A stretch of DNA of 64,000 nucleotides from Myxococcus dinghuensis. GTDB taxonomy: Bacteria; Myxococcota; Myxococcia; Myxococcales; Myxococcaceae. Below the pieces are notes generated by a model. That model had not been told where the DNA came from and did no database searches. It saw nothing but the letters and a program-made list of their open reading frames with translations. Both the position numbers and the translations under genes were made by a program. The stretch covers positions 248,001-312,000 of the forward strand of contig NZ_JAKCFB010000006.1 in the NCBI RefSeq assembly GCF_024198235.1. Reading direction: 5' to 3'. This document shows positions 43,683 to 53,984 of the stretch, one piece after another (positions within the stretch are counted from its first letter, which is position 1; every line of letters begins with the position of its first letter).

Positions 43683-44546
43683 ATGCCTGACTTCCTTGGA
43701 CATGCCGAGAATCCGCTCCGTGAAGAGGAGTGGGCGCGCCTGAACGAAACCGTCATCCAGGTCGCGCGGCGCTCGCTGGTGGGCCGCCGCATCCTGGACA
43801 TCTACGGTCCGCTGGGCGCGGGCGTGCAGACGGTGCCCTACGACGAGTTCCAGGGCGTCTCCCCCGGCGCGGTGGACATCGTCGGCGAGCAGGAGACGGC
43901 GATGGTCTTCACCGACGCGCGCAAGTTCAAGACCATCCCCATCATCTACAAGGACTTCCTGCTGCACTGGCGCGACATCGAGGCGGCGCGCACGCACAAC
44001 ATGCCGCTCGACGTGTCCGCCGCCGCCGGCGCCGCCGCGCTGTGCGCCCAGCAGGAGGACGAGCTCATCTTCTACGGTGACACCAAGCTCGGCTACGAGG
44101 GCCTGATGACGGCCAACGGCCGGCTCACGGTGCCGCTGGGGGACTGGACCACGGCGGGTGGCGGCTTCCTGGCCATCGTCGAGGCCACGCGCAAGCTCAA
44201 CGAGCACGGCCACTTCGGCCCCTACGCCGTCGTGCTGTCGCCCCGGCTGTACTCGCAGCTGCACCGCATCTACGAGAAGACGGGCGTCCTGGAGATAGAG
44301 ACCATCCGCCAGCTCGCGTCGGACGGCGTCTACCAGTCCAACCGCCTGCGCGGTGAGTCCGGCGTGGTGGTGTCCACGGGCCGCGAGAACATGGACCTGG
44401 CGGTGGCCATGGACATGGTGGCCGCGTACCTGGGCGCCTCGCGCATGAACCACCCGTTCCGCGTGCTGGAGGCGCTGCTGCTGCGCATCAAGCACCCGGA
44501 CGCCATCTGCACGCTCGAGGGCGCCACCTCGTCCGCCCAGCGGTAA
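43683..44546 (+). CDS. encA: Encapsulin shell protein EncA
   Basis: A 287-residue HK97-fold shell protein, the same length as the M. xanthus EncA I know of. Diagnostic segments are ARRSLVGRRILDIYGPLG and GVQTVPYDEFQGVSP near the N-terminus, DFLLHWRDIEAA in the E-loop region, and a conserved C-terminal half ending in PDAICTLEGA. Shells of this family assemble into icosahedral compartments of about 180 or more subunits with pores, and take up cargo tagged with the LTVGSLR motif, which the upstream gene carries. GGAG lies nine bases before the ATG. Followed 21 bp later by a sigma-54 regulator gene. Confidence 0.97.
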   Translation: MPDFLGHAENPLREEEWARLNETVIQVARRSLVGRRILDIYGPLGAGVQTVPYDEFQGVSPGAVDIVGEQETAMVFTDARKFKTIPIIYKDFLLHWRDIEAARTHNMPLDVSAAAGAAALCAQQEDELIFYGDTKLGYEGLMTANGRLTVPLGDWTTAGGGFLAIVEATRKLNEHGHFGPYAVVLSPRLYSQLHRIYEKTGVLEIETIRQLASDGVYQSNRLRGESGVVVSTGRENMDLAVAMDMVAAYLGASRMNHPFRVLEALLLRIKHPDAICTLEGATSSAQR

Positions 44547-44567
44547 GTCCGGACGCGCCCTCACCCC

Positions 44568-45992
<1,425 letters not shown>

Positions 45993-46068
45993 ACCTCGGT
46001 TGGCGGAATTCCTTCTCGCGGGCGTCGGTTTTCGCGCCCGCCCACCCTTTCCAACGCCTGGGAGCTTT

Positions 46069-47118
46069 ATGCGGCCGAACCTTCCCACCCTCGGTGCACC
46101 ACCGAAGCGCAGCCCTATCGGGCCCGTGGTCGCCGTGTCACTCATCCTCGGAGGTGCCGCCGGGGGCGTGTGGTGGTGGAAGCAACGGCTGGCGAACGCC
46201 ACACAGGAGGCCACCGCCCAGGCCCCCGTGGCGGATGCCGCCTCGGACGCCGGCACCGTCGCCGCGGCGACGCCGGCCGCGCCCGTCGCCGCCCCGTCGT
46301 CCGACCCGGTGAAGGCCGCGGGGCTGGAGCGCGCCTCGGTGCGCATCGAGGGCCCCCTGGAGACCGCGCTCGTGGGCGCCGCGGGCGCGGACGTGGGCCC
46401 GGCGCTCGCCCAGGTGGTGACGCGCACCCTCGTCTGGTGGGTGGAGGTGCCAACGGGAATCCTGCGGGGTGACACGCTCGACGTGCTCTTCCAGCGCCGC
46501 CCCAACGAGGAGCCCCTGGTCCACGCGGTGCGCTTCACCAGCGCCAAGCTGGGCAAGACGCTCAGCGCCTACCGCTTCCAGCCCGCGAGCGAGGGCGCCG
46601 CCCGCTACTACCTGTCTTCTGGCGACGAGTTGGAGCTGCGGCTGGAGAACTCGCCCCTGGACGACTACGAGCAGGTGACGTCCCTGCTGCGCGACGGCCG
46701 GCGCCACAAGGGCGTGGACTTCCGCACCCCGGTGGGCACCCCCGTCAAGGCCCCCTTCGCGGGCGTCGTGAAGCGCAAGAACTGGAACTGGGGCAGCAAC
46801 GGCAACTGCCTGGAGCTGATCGAGTCCGGCGGCCGGGGTCGGCGCGCCCTCTTCCTGCACCTGGACGAGGTGTCCAAGGAGATCCACGCCGGCACCCGCT
46901 TCTCCACCGGCCAGGTCATCGCCCGGAGCGGGAACACGGGCCGCTCGTTCGCGCCCCACCTGCACTACCAGTTGATGACGCAGGACGACCGCGTCCTGGA
47001 CCCCTTCGACCAGCACAAGACCCACCGGCGCTCGCTGGCCAGCCGCTTCAAGACCGCCTTCGACGAGGAGGTCGGTCGCCTGGACGGGCTGCTCGGCACA
47101 CCGGTGGCGGGGAAGTAA
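46069..47118 (+). CDS. M23 family metallopeptidase
   Basis: A 349-residue protein with an N-terminal membrane anchor (about 15-38, IGPVVAVSLILGGAAGGVWWW) and an alanine-rich linker. A middle region (about 80-195) resembles the OapA/LysM-like domains that precede M23 domains. The C-terminal M23 domain (about 215-320) has HKGVDFRTP (zinc His and Asp) and HLHYQL (second His motif). Members hydrolyse peptide bonds in peptidoglycan cross-links or act as amidase activators. The start at 46069 is preceded by GGGAG. It follows the regulator gene by 76 bp. Confidence 0.9.
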   Translation: MRPNLPTLGAPPKRSPIGPVVAVSLILGGAAGGVWWWKQRLANATQEATAQAPVADAASDAGTVAAATPAAPVAAPSSDPVKAAGLERASVRIEGPLETALVGAAGADVGPALAQVVTRTLVWWVEVPTGILRGDTLDVLFQRRPNEEPLVHAVRFTSAKLGKTLSAYRFQPASEGAARYYLSSGDELELRLENSPLDDYEQVTSLLRDGRRHKGVDFRTPVGTPVKAPFAGVVKRKNWNWGSNGNCLELIESGGRGRRALFLHLDEVSKEIHAGTRFSTGQVIARSGNTGRSFAPHLHYQLMTQDDRVLDPFDQHKTHRRSLASRFKTAFDEEVGRLDGLLGTPVAGK

Positions 47119-47132
47119 ATACGACCCGATTC

Positions 47133-47162
47133 TTGACACTCCTTCGACGGCACGGCTAGCTG
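47133..47162 (+). promoter_or_regulatory. Putative sigma-70 promoter for the outer-membrane protein gene
   Basis: A perfect -35 box TTGACA (47133-47138) with an 18-bp spacer and TAGCTG (47157-47162), a weak -10. It lies 53-82 bases before the ATG. Confidence 0.5.
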
Positions 47163-47169
47163 GAAGCCC

Positions 47170-47192
47170 CCGGGCCTTGCCGGAAGGTCCGG
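47170..47192 (+). other. Hairpin in the leader of the outer-membrane protein gene
   Basis: A 9-bp stem with one G-U pair (47170-47178 with 47184-47192) and a 5-nt loop. It lies between the predicted promoter and the GGAGG ribosome site, so it may stabilise the leader, or it may instead end the upstream transcript. Confidence 0.45.
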
Positions 47193-47214
47193 ACGTTTCG
47201 CCGTCGGAGGTCGG

Positions 47215-48537
47215 ATGCACAGGCTTCGCGCCGTACTCGCCGCGCTGACACTGGGCGCGCCGTTCGCCGCCAGCGCGGCGGACATCACCCGGATCGCCTC
47301 GGCCTTCGAGGACGATGATCCGTTCGACCTGTTCATCGACGTCGGGTTCGAACGCACCCAGACTCGCGCGAAGATCATCCGCGAGCAGCTCGCCCCCATG
47401 GGCGCGCCGGGCAACCCGGACGGCACGCCCGCCACGCGGGCCGACGTCGCGGAGCTCTGGTACAAGGGCGTCGACGCCCGGCTCAACCTCGCGCTGGCCA
47501 TCGGCCTGTACCGGGACCTCGAGCTGTCCTTCAAGCTGCCGCTGGTGTTCTCCCAGAACGAGACCTGGAACTTCACGTCCCAGTCGTCTCGCGCGAACTC
47601 CACCATCACCAACAACTGCATCAACGCGGACGGCTCGCTCGTCAGCCCCGGCTGTCTCGCGGACCCGGGCAACCAGGGCATCCCCCTGTTCGGCGTGCCG
47701 CAGGAGAGCTTCCGCGGCGGCCTGGGCAACCTCCACTTCGGCCTCGCCTACGCCTTCTTCAACCAGACGAAGGACGACACGAAGCCCACGTGGATCGTCG
47801 GCATCGACTACGAGGCCCCCACGGCCAAGCAGCGTGACCCGAGCGTGGACACCACCAACTCGGACGACCGCGGCAACATCGGCGACCGCATCCACAAGTA
47901 CCAGCTCTACACGTCCTTCTCGCGGCGGATGGGCGCGGCCGAGCCGTACTTCAAGGCCAGCTACACCATCCCCGTCCGCGGCCCCGGCATCTACTCCAAC
48001 TGCGACCAGCGCAACGCGGAACCGCCGAACCTGGGCGCCCCGGGCAACTGCGGCGAGGGGCCGTGGAACCGCAAGGAGACCGGCATCAAGGCGCCGGAGC
48101 AGGTCGGCATGCTCGCAGGCGTGGAGTTGATCCCCTTCGACCGGCCGCAGAAGGGCCAGCAGTTCAAGCTCGACGTGCGCGCCATCGGCAACTACGTGGG
48201 CTCCGGCCGCTACTACAACGAGCTGAGCGCGGCGCTGCGCAAGCTGCTGTCCTCGGAGGACTACTTCCAGGTCGGCGGCATGATCGGCGCCACCGCCAGC
48301 GCGGGTGAGTCCTTCAAGATCCGCGCGTCCGGCACGTTCCTCTACAACACGGACCACACGCTGACGAACGAGGAGGTGGGCAAGGATCTCAACGGCGACG
48401 GCGAGGTCGACGTGAGCCCCGGCTCTCCGGAGCTCAACCCCACCTTCGACTGGCGCTACGACCTGGTGTCCCGCCGCTTCCGCGCCGTCGGCAGCACCAC
48501 GTTCCGCTTCGAGCTGGGCGCATCGTTCAACTTCTGA
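47215..48537 (+). CDS. Predicted outer-membrane beta-barrel protein
   Basis: A 440-residue protein. The signal peptide is MHRLRAVLAALTLGAPFAASA with a likely cut after ASA. The mature sequence shows alternating hydrophobic strands with aromatic ends (LNLALAIGLYRDLELSFKLPLVF; here LNLALAIGLYRDLEL) and ends in phenylalanine (GASFNF), as outer-membrane barrels do for BAM recognition. No transporter or receptor motif was recognised; the amphipathic strands number about 12-14. GGAGG four bases before the ATG makes a good start. The putative promoter lies just upstream. Confidence 0.75.
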   Translation: MHRLRAVLAALTLGAPFAASAADITRIASAFEDDDPFDLFIDVGFERTQTRAKIIREQLAPMGAPGNPDGTPATRADVAELWYKGVDARLNLALAIGLYRDLELSFKLPLVFSQNETWNFTSQSSRANSTITNNCINADGSLVSPGCLADPGNQGIPLFGVPQESFRGGLGNLHFGLAYAFFNQTKDDTKPTWIVGIDYEAPTAKQRDPSVDTTNSDDRGNIGDRIHKYQLYTSFSRRMGAAEPYFKASYTIPVRGPGIYSNCDQRNAEPPNLGAPGNCGEGPWNRKETGIKAPEQVGMLAGVELIPFDRPQKGQQFKLDVRAIGNYVGSGRYYNELSAALRKLLSSEDYFQVGGMIGATASAGESFKIRASGTFLYNTDHTLTNEEVGKDLNGDGEVDVSPGSPELNPTFDWRYDLVSRRFRAVGSTTFRFELGASFNF

Positions 48538-48547
48538 CGATGCGCCG

Positions 48548-48575
48548 CGGAGCGGGTCCGACACGGCCCGCTCCG
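48548..48575. terminator. Terminator-like hairpin after the outer-membrane protein gene
   Basis: A 9-bp perfect stem, CGGAGCGGG at 48548-48556 with 48567-48575, 10-nt loop, 10 bp after the stop. No T-run. Confidence 0.55.
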
Positions 48576-48610
48576 TCGCCCCACCCTCCGGCGTGGACCG
48601 CGCGAACGGT

Positions 48611-48629
48611 CCCCGGAAGGCCTCCGGGG
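48611..48629. terminator. Terminator-like hairpin after rsmI
   Basis: A 7-bp stem, CCCCGGA at 48611-48617 with 48623-48629, loop of 5 nt, directly after the rsmI stop. No T-run, so the role is uncertain. Confidence 0.45.
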
Positions 48630-48630
48630 C

Positions 48631-49461
48631 TCACCGCTTCAACGACAGCCCGAGCCGGTAGACGTCCTGCCCGGACCATCCCGCGCGACGGGCGAGTTCG
48701 GTGCTGAGCGGCTTGAGCTTCTCCCCGCGCGACAGCCCCTCCTCGAGCGCCCGGCGAAGCTCCTCCTCGGACCAGCGCCGCTCCCCGGTGCGTCCCTCGA
48801 CGAGCACCACCACCTCGCCCCGCGCCTCCTCGGCCGCGTAGCGCGCGGCGAGTTCGGAGAGCGTCCCGCGAGCGAACTCCTCGTGGAGCTTCGTCAACTC
48901 CCGGGCCACGCAGGCCCGGCGCTCTCCCCATGCCTCCAGGAGGTCCGGCAGCGTCTCGCCCAGGCGCCGGGGGGACTCGTAGAGGACCAGCGTCGCGGAG
49001 AGCAGGGCCACCTCCTCCAGCATGGCCCGGCGCTCAGGCCCCTTGCGGGGCAGGAAGCCGAGGAAATGGAACCGCCCCGTCGGCAGGCCGGAGGCGCTCA
49101 AGGCCGCCACGAGGGCCGTCGCACCCGGCACGGGCACCACGGACAGGCCGCGCTCCAGGGCCTCCGCCACCAGCTTCTCACCTGGATCGCTGATGGCGGG
49201 GCTGCCCGCGTCCGTGACGAGCGCGCAGTCCTCGCCCTCCGCGATGCGATCCAGGATGCGGCCCGCGCGCTGGCCCTCCGCGAACGCGGGAAGGCTCACC
49301 AGGTCCTTCCCGCCGATGCCGAAGTGGTCCAGCAGCACGCGCGAGTGCCGCGTGTCCTCGCAGGCGATGAAGCGCGCGGCCCGCAGCGTCTCCAGCGCGC
49401 GCGTGGTGATGTCTCCCAGGTTCCCGATGGGCGTGGCCACCAGGTACAGCGTTCCAGCCAT
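48631..49461 (-). CDS. rsmI: 16S rRNA (cytidine1402-2'-O)-methyltransferase RsmI
   Basis: A 276-residue enzyme with the tetrapyrrole-methylase fold. The N-terminal GTLYLVATPIGNLGDITTRA and the following IACEDTRHSRVLLDHFGI are RsmI signatures, and ALVTDAGSPAISDPGEKLV contributes to the SAM site. It 2'-O-methylates C1402 in the decoding centre of 16S rRNA. The start is 10 bp beyond the yraN stop, and both genes follow the degenerate SMC-like gene in the same direction; rsmI next to yraN is a common order in many bacteria. Confidence 0.96.
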   Translation of the reverse strand: MAGTLYLVATPIGNLGDITTRALETLRAARFIACEDTRHSRVLLDHFGIGGKDLVSLPAFAEGQRAGRILDRIAEGEDCALVTDAGSPAISDPGEKLVAEALERGLSVVPVPGATALVAALSASGLPTGRFHFLGFLPRKGPERRAMLEEVALLSATLVLYESPRRLGETLPDLLEAWGERRACVARELTKLHEEFARGTLSELAARYAAEEARGEVVVLVEGRTGERRWSEEELRRALEEGLSRGEKLKPLSTELARRAGWSGQDVYRLGLSLKR

Positions 49462-49470
49462 TGCCTGCCC

Positions 49471-49842
49471 TCACATGCCCGCGTCGAACGCGCCGGGGAT
49501 GTGCTCCACGGTGGCGCTCGCTCCGCGCCCCACCACCGAGATCACATCGAATCGAATCATCCGCCCACGGACCTCGTGGGCGAAGAGATAGTGCAGCGCC
49601 GCCTTCACCACCCGACGCTGTTTGGCGAAGGACACGGTGTGCGCCGGGTCACCCCACACCGCCGAGGAGCGCATCCGCACCTCGACGAAGCACACGATGT
49701 CCTCCCGCTCCGCCACCACGTCCAGCTCACCGTGGCGGCACGGCCAGTTGCGAGCCCGGACCCGCCACCCCTGGGCCTCCAGGAACCGCACCGCCGCCTC
49801 CTCCGCCTCCGCCCCGTACGCCCGCCGATCCACCCGCCCCAT
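49471..49842 (-). CDS. yraN: YraN family (UPF0102) nuclease-like protein
   Basis: A 123-residue protein with the family pattern: AEAEEAAVRFLEAQGWRVRARN, then GELDVVAERED and VCFVEVRMR, giving the Glu-Asp-Glu residues of a Holliday-resolvase-like nuclease fold. The function of the family is not settled. The ATG at 49842 has GGAGGG seven bases upstream. The gene lies between the SMC-like gene and rsmI. Confidence 0.92.
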   Translation of the reverse strand: MGRVDRRAYGAEAEEAAVRFLEAQGWRVRARNWPCRHGELDVVAEREDIVCFVEVRMRSSAVWGDPAHTVSFAKQRRVVKAALHYLFAHEVRGRMIRFDVISVVGRGASATVEHIPGAFDAGM

Positions 49843-49892
49843 CCACCCTCCCCCTTCAGTCCTCCCCCTTGGAGGACACCCGCCACGTCGGA

Positions 49893-51791
49893 CTACACGT
49901 TAACCGTGCCGTCCGACATCTGGGCGAAGCCGGGGTGCGCGGTGACGTGAATCACCTGCGTCAGGGTGCCCAGGTGCTTCAGCATGCGGGCGATGAGCGG
50001 CAGCTTCACCTCGTCCATGCCCGTGAAGACGTCCTCCAGGAGGAAGGGCCGCTTCATCCGGGCGCTGGCCTTCTCCACCACCGTCATGCGCAGCGCCAGG
50101 TAGTAGAGGTCCAGGTCCTTCGGGGGCAGCTCGCCCACCGGCACCTTCCGACCCGCGGCGAGCGCCACGGCCTTGCCCTCCTTGTCCCACTCGACGCCCT
50201 GGTAGCGGCGATCCGTGAGCGCAGTGAGGTACTGGACGCAGCGCTCCTTGAGCATCCCCTGCACGTTCAGCACGTCCGTGGTGAACACGTCCGCGGCCTG
50301 GGACAACAGCGCGGGCGACGGATCCTCCAGCGGCTCGGCCGGGGGCACGCTGCCATCCGGCCCGGGCGCGGCGGCCGGGGGTGGGGCCTTTGCCAGTGCG
50401 ATGGACTCCTTCACCCGGCCCATCTCCCGCTCCACCTCGCGCATGTCGCGCACGTACGAGCCCTTGCGGGCCAGCTCCACGTTGAGCGCGTCCAACTGCT
50501 CCTTCAACGCCTGGCGCTGTGAGGCCGCGGCCACGAACTCCGGATCCGACTCGACGCCCTGGAGCTGATCCTTCAGCTCCACGACGCGCGCGCCGATCAA
50601 CTCCTTGCGCTCCAGCGCGCCGGGAATCTCGTCCAGGCTCTCCACCCCGAGCGCCTTCTGGGCCATCCGCACGGGAGCGGCCTCCGCCTCGAACTCCTCC
50701 TGGATCTTCTTCGCGCGGGCGTCGAAGCGCCCCTCCTTGCTGCCCCGCCGGCTCGCCTTCTGGAGGTCGTCCACGTAGCGCAGGGCCATGAAGGCGGAGA
50801 CGCCGAAGGCCGGGATGTCCAACAAGGCCAGGTAGCGGAAGGAGGTGTGCACCCCGAAACCGAGCCCCAGGCCCAACCCCAGGAAGAGCACGCCCACGCC
50901 AATGCCCACCCAGAAGCCCTGGTTCTCCTTCAAGGGCTCCACGTCCGCGGGGACGGCGGCGACCTCGGCCTCGCGATCCGCCTCCAACCGGGCCAGGGCG
51001 TCATCGCGCTTGGCGATGGCCTTGGGGTAGCGCTGGACGCGCTGGAGGATGTCCTGGGGCAGCCCGAGCGTCTGGGGCGTGGGCGCCGCGCGCCACGCGG
51101 CCTCCGCCTCCGAGATGGCCGCCTTCAACCCCTCCGTCCCCTTGAGGCGCTGATCCACCTCGAAGACCTGCGAGGAGAGCCCATCCACCTGGAACTGGAG
51201 CCCATCCACCTCGCGCGCGTTCACCAGCTCCGTCTCGAGCGAGCGCAGCCGGGCCTCCGCGGCGGCGATGTCCTCGGCGGGCGCCACGGCCGAAGCGGAG
51301 GCGAGCGACGGGAACTTGCCGGACGTCTTCGGATCCGCCGCCTTCGCCCCGGCCTTGCGCGGCCTGCGGGACGGAAGCTGCCCGACCTGGAGGCAGTACA
51401 CCTGCTCGAAGGTGGTGCGCGGCGGCAGGCCCACCTGGCCCCGGAGGAACTGGTTCGTCTCGGACGCGTCCGAGGACACCAGCTCCGGCTGCTGCGTCGC
51501 CGGATTCACGCGGTGGAGCGTCCCGGAGCCGCCCAACTCACGCAGCACGCGGTACGTGTTTCCGTCCGCGCCCTGGAACGTGAGGGCCGCCTTGCCCCCC
51601 TTCGCCCCCGGCGCCACGAAGGCGACATCCCCTCCGCGACCATCCGCGTAGAAGAGCGAGAGCACGACTCCGGCCAGCGGACTGACCTCGGAGGTGGGCG
51701 GCTTGAGGACCAGATACCCGGCCTTCAGCGCGAAGCGGCCCGCGGGAGAGAACCCCCGAACATTCTGGACGGCGACCTCTGCGAATTGCAT
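49893..51791 (-). CDS. Degenerate SMC/Rad50-like protein with central membrane hairpin
   Basis: A 632-residue protein. The N-terminal part is laid out like the ABC head of SMC/Rad50/RecF proteins, but where the P-loop should be it reads VLKPPTSEVSPLAGVV, with no GxGKS. A helical, coiled-coil-prone region follows, interrupted by two membrane helices (about 293-314, FWVGIGVGVLFLGLGLGLGF, and 320-342). More coiled coil leads to a C-terminal head lobe: LPPKDLDLYYLALRMTVV at the signature position, RPFLLEDVFTGMDEVKL at Walker B, and IHVTAH. It is therefore probably a non-hydrolysing, membrane-inserted relative. It starts 25 bp after the rplS terminator T-run, so it may have its own promoter or rely on read-through. 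Confidence 0.8.
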   Translation of the reverse strand: MQFAEVAVQNVRGFSPAGRFALKAGYLVLKPPTSEVSPLAGVVLSLFYADGRGGDVAFVAPGAKGGKAALTFQGADGNTYRVLRELGGSGTLHRVNPATQQPELVSSDASETNQFLRGQVGLPPRTTFEQVYCLQVGQLPSRRPRKAGAKAADPKTSGKFPSLASASAVAPAEDIAAAEARLRSLETELVNAREVDGLQFQVDGLSSQVFEVDQRLKGTEGLKAAISEAEAAWRAAPTPQTLGLPQDILQRVQRYPKAIAKRDDALARLEADREAEVAAVPADVEPLKENQGFWVGIGVGVLFLGLGLGLGFGVHTSFRYLALLDIPAFGVSAFMALRYVDDLQKASRRGSKEGRFDARAKKIQEEFEAEAAPVRMAQKALGVESLDEIPGALERKELIGARVVELKDQLQGVESDPEFVAAASQRQALKEQLDALNVELARKGSYVRDMREVEREMGRVKESIALAKAPPPAAAPGPDGSVPPAEPLEDPSPALLSQAADVFTTDVLNVQGMLKERCVQYLTALTDRRYQGVEWDKEGKAVALAAGRKVPVGELPPKDLDLYYLALRMTVVEKASARMKRPFLLEDVFTGMDEVKLPLIARMLKHLGTLTQVIHVTAHPGFAQMSDGTVNV

Positions 51792-51815
51792 GGCCCCTGC
51801 ATGTTAGCGCGAATG

Positions 51816-51845
51816 AAAAAAGGAGCGCCCGGTATCGGACGCTCC
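51816..51845 (-). terminator. Rho-independent terminator of the rpsP-rplS operon
   Basis: On the - strand GGAGCG and CGCTCC (51840-51845 and 51822-51827) form a 6-bp core stem, extendable with mismatches to the loop, followed by a run of six T. It lies about 35 bp after the rplS stop. Confidence 0.9.
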
Positions 51846-51878
51846 TTCTCACGACGACCCCGAAGGTCGAAGCAGACC

Positions 51879-52253
51879 TCAGGCCTTCGCCGAAGCCTTC
51901 TCGACGTCTTCCTGCAAGTTCACGCGAGCGGCCTTGCCCTTGAGGTTGCGGAGGTAGAACAGGCGGCTGCGGTTCACGGCGCCACGCGAGAGGACCTCGA
52001 TCTTCTCGTAGCGGGGGCTGTGCAGCGGGAAGATGCGCTCCACGCCGACGCCGAAGGACATCTTGCGCACCGTGAAGGTGGCGCGGTGGCTGCCGGAGGT
52101 CTTCCGGATGACGACGCCCTCGAACGCCTGGACGCGCTCCTTCTCGCCCTCCTTCACCTTCCAGTGGACGCGCACGGAGTCACCAGGACGGAACGAGGTG
52201 ACGTCCTGGCGCAGGTACTTGGCCTCGACGTGCTGAATGGCGCTGTTACGCAT
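51879..52253 (-). CDS. rplS: 50S ribosomal protein L19
   Basis: A 124-residue ribosomal protein. Recognised by [55 protein letters not shown] and [13 protein letters not shown]19 sits at the 30S-50S interface. The ATG at 52253 has GGAG eight bases upstream; the upstream frame extension is not conserved. The last gene of the rpsP operon, closed by a strong terminator. Confidence 0.98.
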   Translation of the reverse strand: MRNSAIQHVEAKYLRQDVTSFRPGDSVRVHWKVKEGEKERVQAFEGVVIRKTSGSHRATFTVRKMSFGVGVERIFPLHSPRYEKIEVLSRGAVNRSRLFYLRNLKGKAARVNLQEDVEKASAKA

Positions 52254-52373
52254 TGACGGACTCCAGAAAACGAAAAGCGGACGCGAAGGACGCGTGAAAG
52301 AGCGGGCCGTACTACCAGAGAGAGCGGTGTCGGACAAGCCCGCTGATGACCTGGCCGCTGAGAACGCCCAGGG

Positions 52374-53117
52374 TTACAGCTCTTCCTCCCGCCGCGCCAG
52401 CAGTTTCTGGTCAGCGGCGGACAGGATCAACCGAGCGAAGAGGTCCGGCCGGCGCTCCCGCGTGAGGACCAACGACTTCCACCGCCGCCACCGGGCGATG
52501 CGGGCATGATCCCCGGACTGGAGGACGGCCGGCACCTCGGCCTCCCGGAAGACGGGCGGGCGGGTGTACTGGGGATGTTCCAGCATCCCCTCCTCGAAGC
52601 TCTCCGACACGGAGGACGCCACGTTCCCCAGCACGCCAGGGACCAGGCGGGCCACCGCGTCCACCACGGCGAGCGCGGCGATCTCCCCGCCCGTGAGGAC
52701 GAAGTCGCCCAGGGACAGCTCCCCATCGAGGTGGGGCATCACCCGCTCGTCCACGCCCTCGTAGCGGCCACAGACGAGGATCAACCCCGCCTCGTGCCGG
52801 GCGAGCTCGCGCGCGGTGGCCTGGGTGAAGGTCGCGCCCCGGGGGCTCATCAGCAGGGCCTTCGCGCCCGGGTGCCGGACCCTCGCGGCCTCGATGGCGG
52901 CCACCAGCGGCTCCGGCTTCATCACCATGCCGGCCCCGCCGCCATAGGGCGCGTCGTCCGTCACCCGGTGCTTGCCCTCCGCGAACTCGCGGACGTCCGT
53001 CACCGTGGCCGACAAGAAGCCCTTCTCCTGGGCCTTCCCGAGGATGCTGGCGCCCAGATAGCCGGACACCATGCCGGGAAACAGCGTGAGCAGCTCGACC
53101 GGATACGGCGCTGTCAT
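52374..53117 (-). CDS. trmD: tRNA (guanine37-N1)-methyltransferase TrmD
   Basis: A 247-residue SPOUT methyltransferase. Visible family segments are [53 protein letters not shown] and [19 protein letters not shown]; the last two build the trefoil knot and the SAM pocket. It methylates G37 next to the anticodon and prevents frameshifting. Its ATG overlaps the rimM stop by 4 bp, so the two are coupled. Confidence 0.98.
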   Translation of the reverse strand: MTAPYPVELLTLFPGMVSGYLGASILGKAQEKGFLSATVTDVREFAEGKHRVTDDAPYGGGAGMVMKPEPLVAAIEAARVRHPGAKALLMSPRGATFTQATARELARHEAGLILVCGRYEGVDERVMPHLDGELSLGDFVLTGGEIAALAVVDAVARLVPGVLGNVASSVSESFEEGMLEHPQYTRPPVFREAEVPAVLQSGDHARIARWRRWKSLVLTRERRPDLFARLILSAADQKLLARREEEL

Positions 53118-53674
53118 TCGCCGTCCCCGGAGCCCTCCGCCGCGGACTCGCGCCGCCCCACCTCGATGTACTCGGGCGGGCGGATGACGATGCGCTGGGC
53201 GGCGATGTCCACGGTGGGGACGAACTCGTCCGCGAACGGCACCACCAGTTCGGGCTTGCCGGGCGCGCGGATGACCAGGTTGGGCACCTCGCCGGTGGCC
53301 CAGATCTCCACCACGCTCCCCAGCGGCGCCCCAGCCTCGTCCACCGCGGACAGGCCGATCAGATCTCCCTGGAAGAACTCGCCCTCCGCGGGGGGCTCCA
53401 GGTCCTCCCGGTAGACGAACACCGTGGCGCCCACGAGCGCCTCGGCCTCCGTCCGGGAGTCCACGCCCACGAAGGCGACGATGTCCTCCTTGGGGGTGGG
53501 ACGCAGGGATTCCACTTCCAGATCCCGCTCCTCGCCCGAGCGCGTGCGCACGCGGACCCGGTCGACCGTGCCGAGCGTCTCCGAGGCGGGATCGAACGGA
53601 CGCACGGCCAGCTCACCGCGCAACCCATGCGCGCGGGAGACGAAGCCGAGCTCCAACAGGGGGCGCTGCGTCAC
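53114..53674 (-). CDS. rimM: Ribosome maturation factor RimM
   Basis: A 186-residue protein with the RimM N-terminal domain ([21 protein letters not shown]) and PRC-barrel C-terminal domain ([33 protein letters not shown]). It binds S19 and helps mature the 30S head. GTG start overlapping the khpA stop (GTGA), and ATGA overlap with trmD downstream. Confidence 0.96.
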   Translation of the reverse strand: MTQRPLLELGFVSRAHGLRGELAVRPFDPASETLGTVDRVRVRTRSGEERDLEVESLRPTPKEDIVAFVGVDSRTEAEALVGATVFVYREDLEPPAEGEFFQGDLIGLSAVDEAGAPLGSVVEIWATGEVPNLVIRAPGKPELVVPFADEFVPTVDIAAQRIVIRPPEYIEVGRRESAAEGSGDGE

Positions 53675-53955
53675 CGGGAAGAATCCGGGGACGCGGCAGG
53701 CGACGGACTGGCTGGACCGCGCCGGTCGTCGAGGATCTCCAGCCGGACCTTCTGCCCCGCCTTCTGCGCAGCGGCGTTGAGCAGTGTCCGGAGGGCATTC
53801 ACCGTGCGCCCGTCACGGCCGATGACCTTGCCGACGTCCTCGGGGGCGACCTTCAGCTCGAAGAGCCGGGCACCGTCCACGTCGGACATGCGCAGGCCGA
53901 CCTGGTCCGGTTGGTCGACCAGGGCCCGCGCCAGATACGTGAGGAGTTGCTCCAC
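53671..53955 (-). CDS. khpA: KH-domain RNA-binding protein KhpA (YlqC)
   Basis: A 94-residue single-KH-domain protein: LLTYLARALVDQPDQVG, then APEDVGKVIGRDGRTVNALRTLL with the GxxG-type loop (GRDG). The C-terminal [16 protein letters not shown] is a variable tail. KhpA binds RNA, often with KhpB, and influences cell size and translation. GTG start. It sits at its standard place between rpsP and rimM. Confidence 0.95.
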   Translation of the reverse strand: MEQLLTYLARALVDQPDQVGLRMSDVDGARLFELKVAPEDVGKVIGRDGRTVNALRTLLNAAAQKAGQKVRLEILDDRRGPASPSPAASPDSSR

Positions 53956-53984
53956 GTCCGCTCAGTACAGGAGACGGGCGCGGA

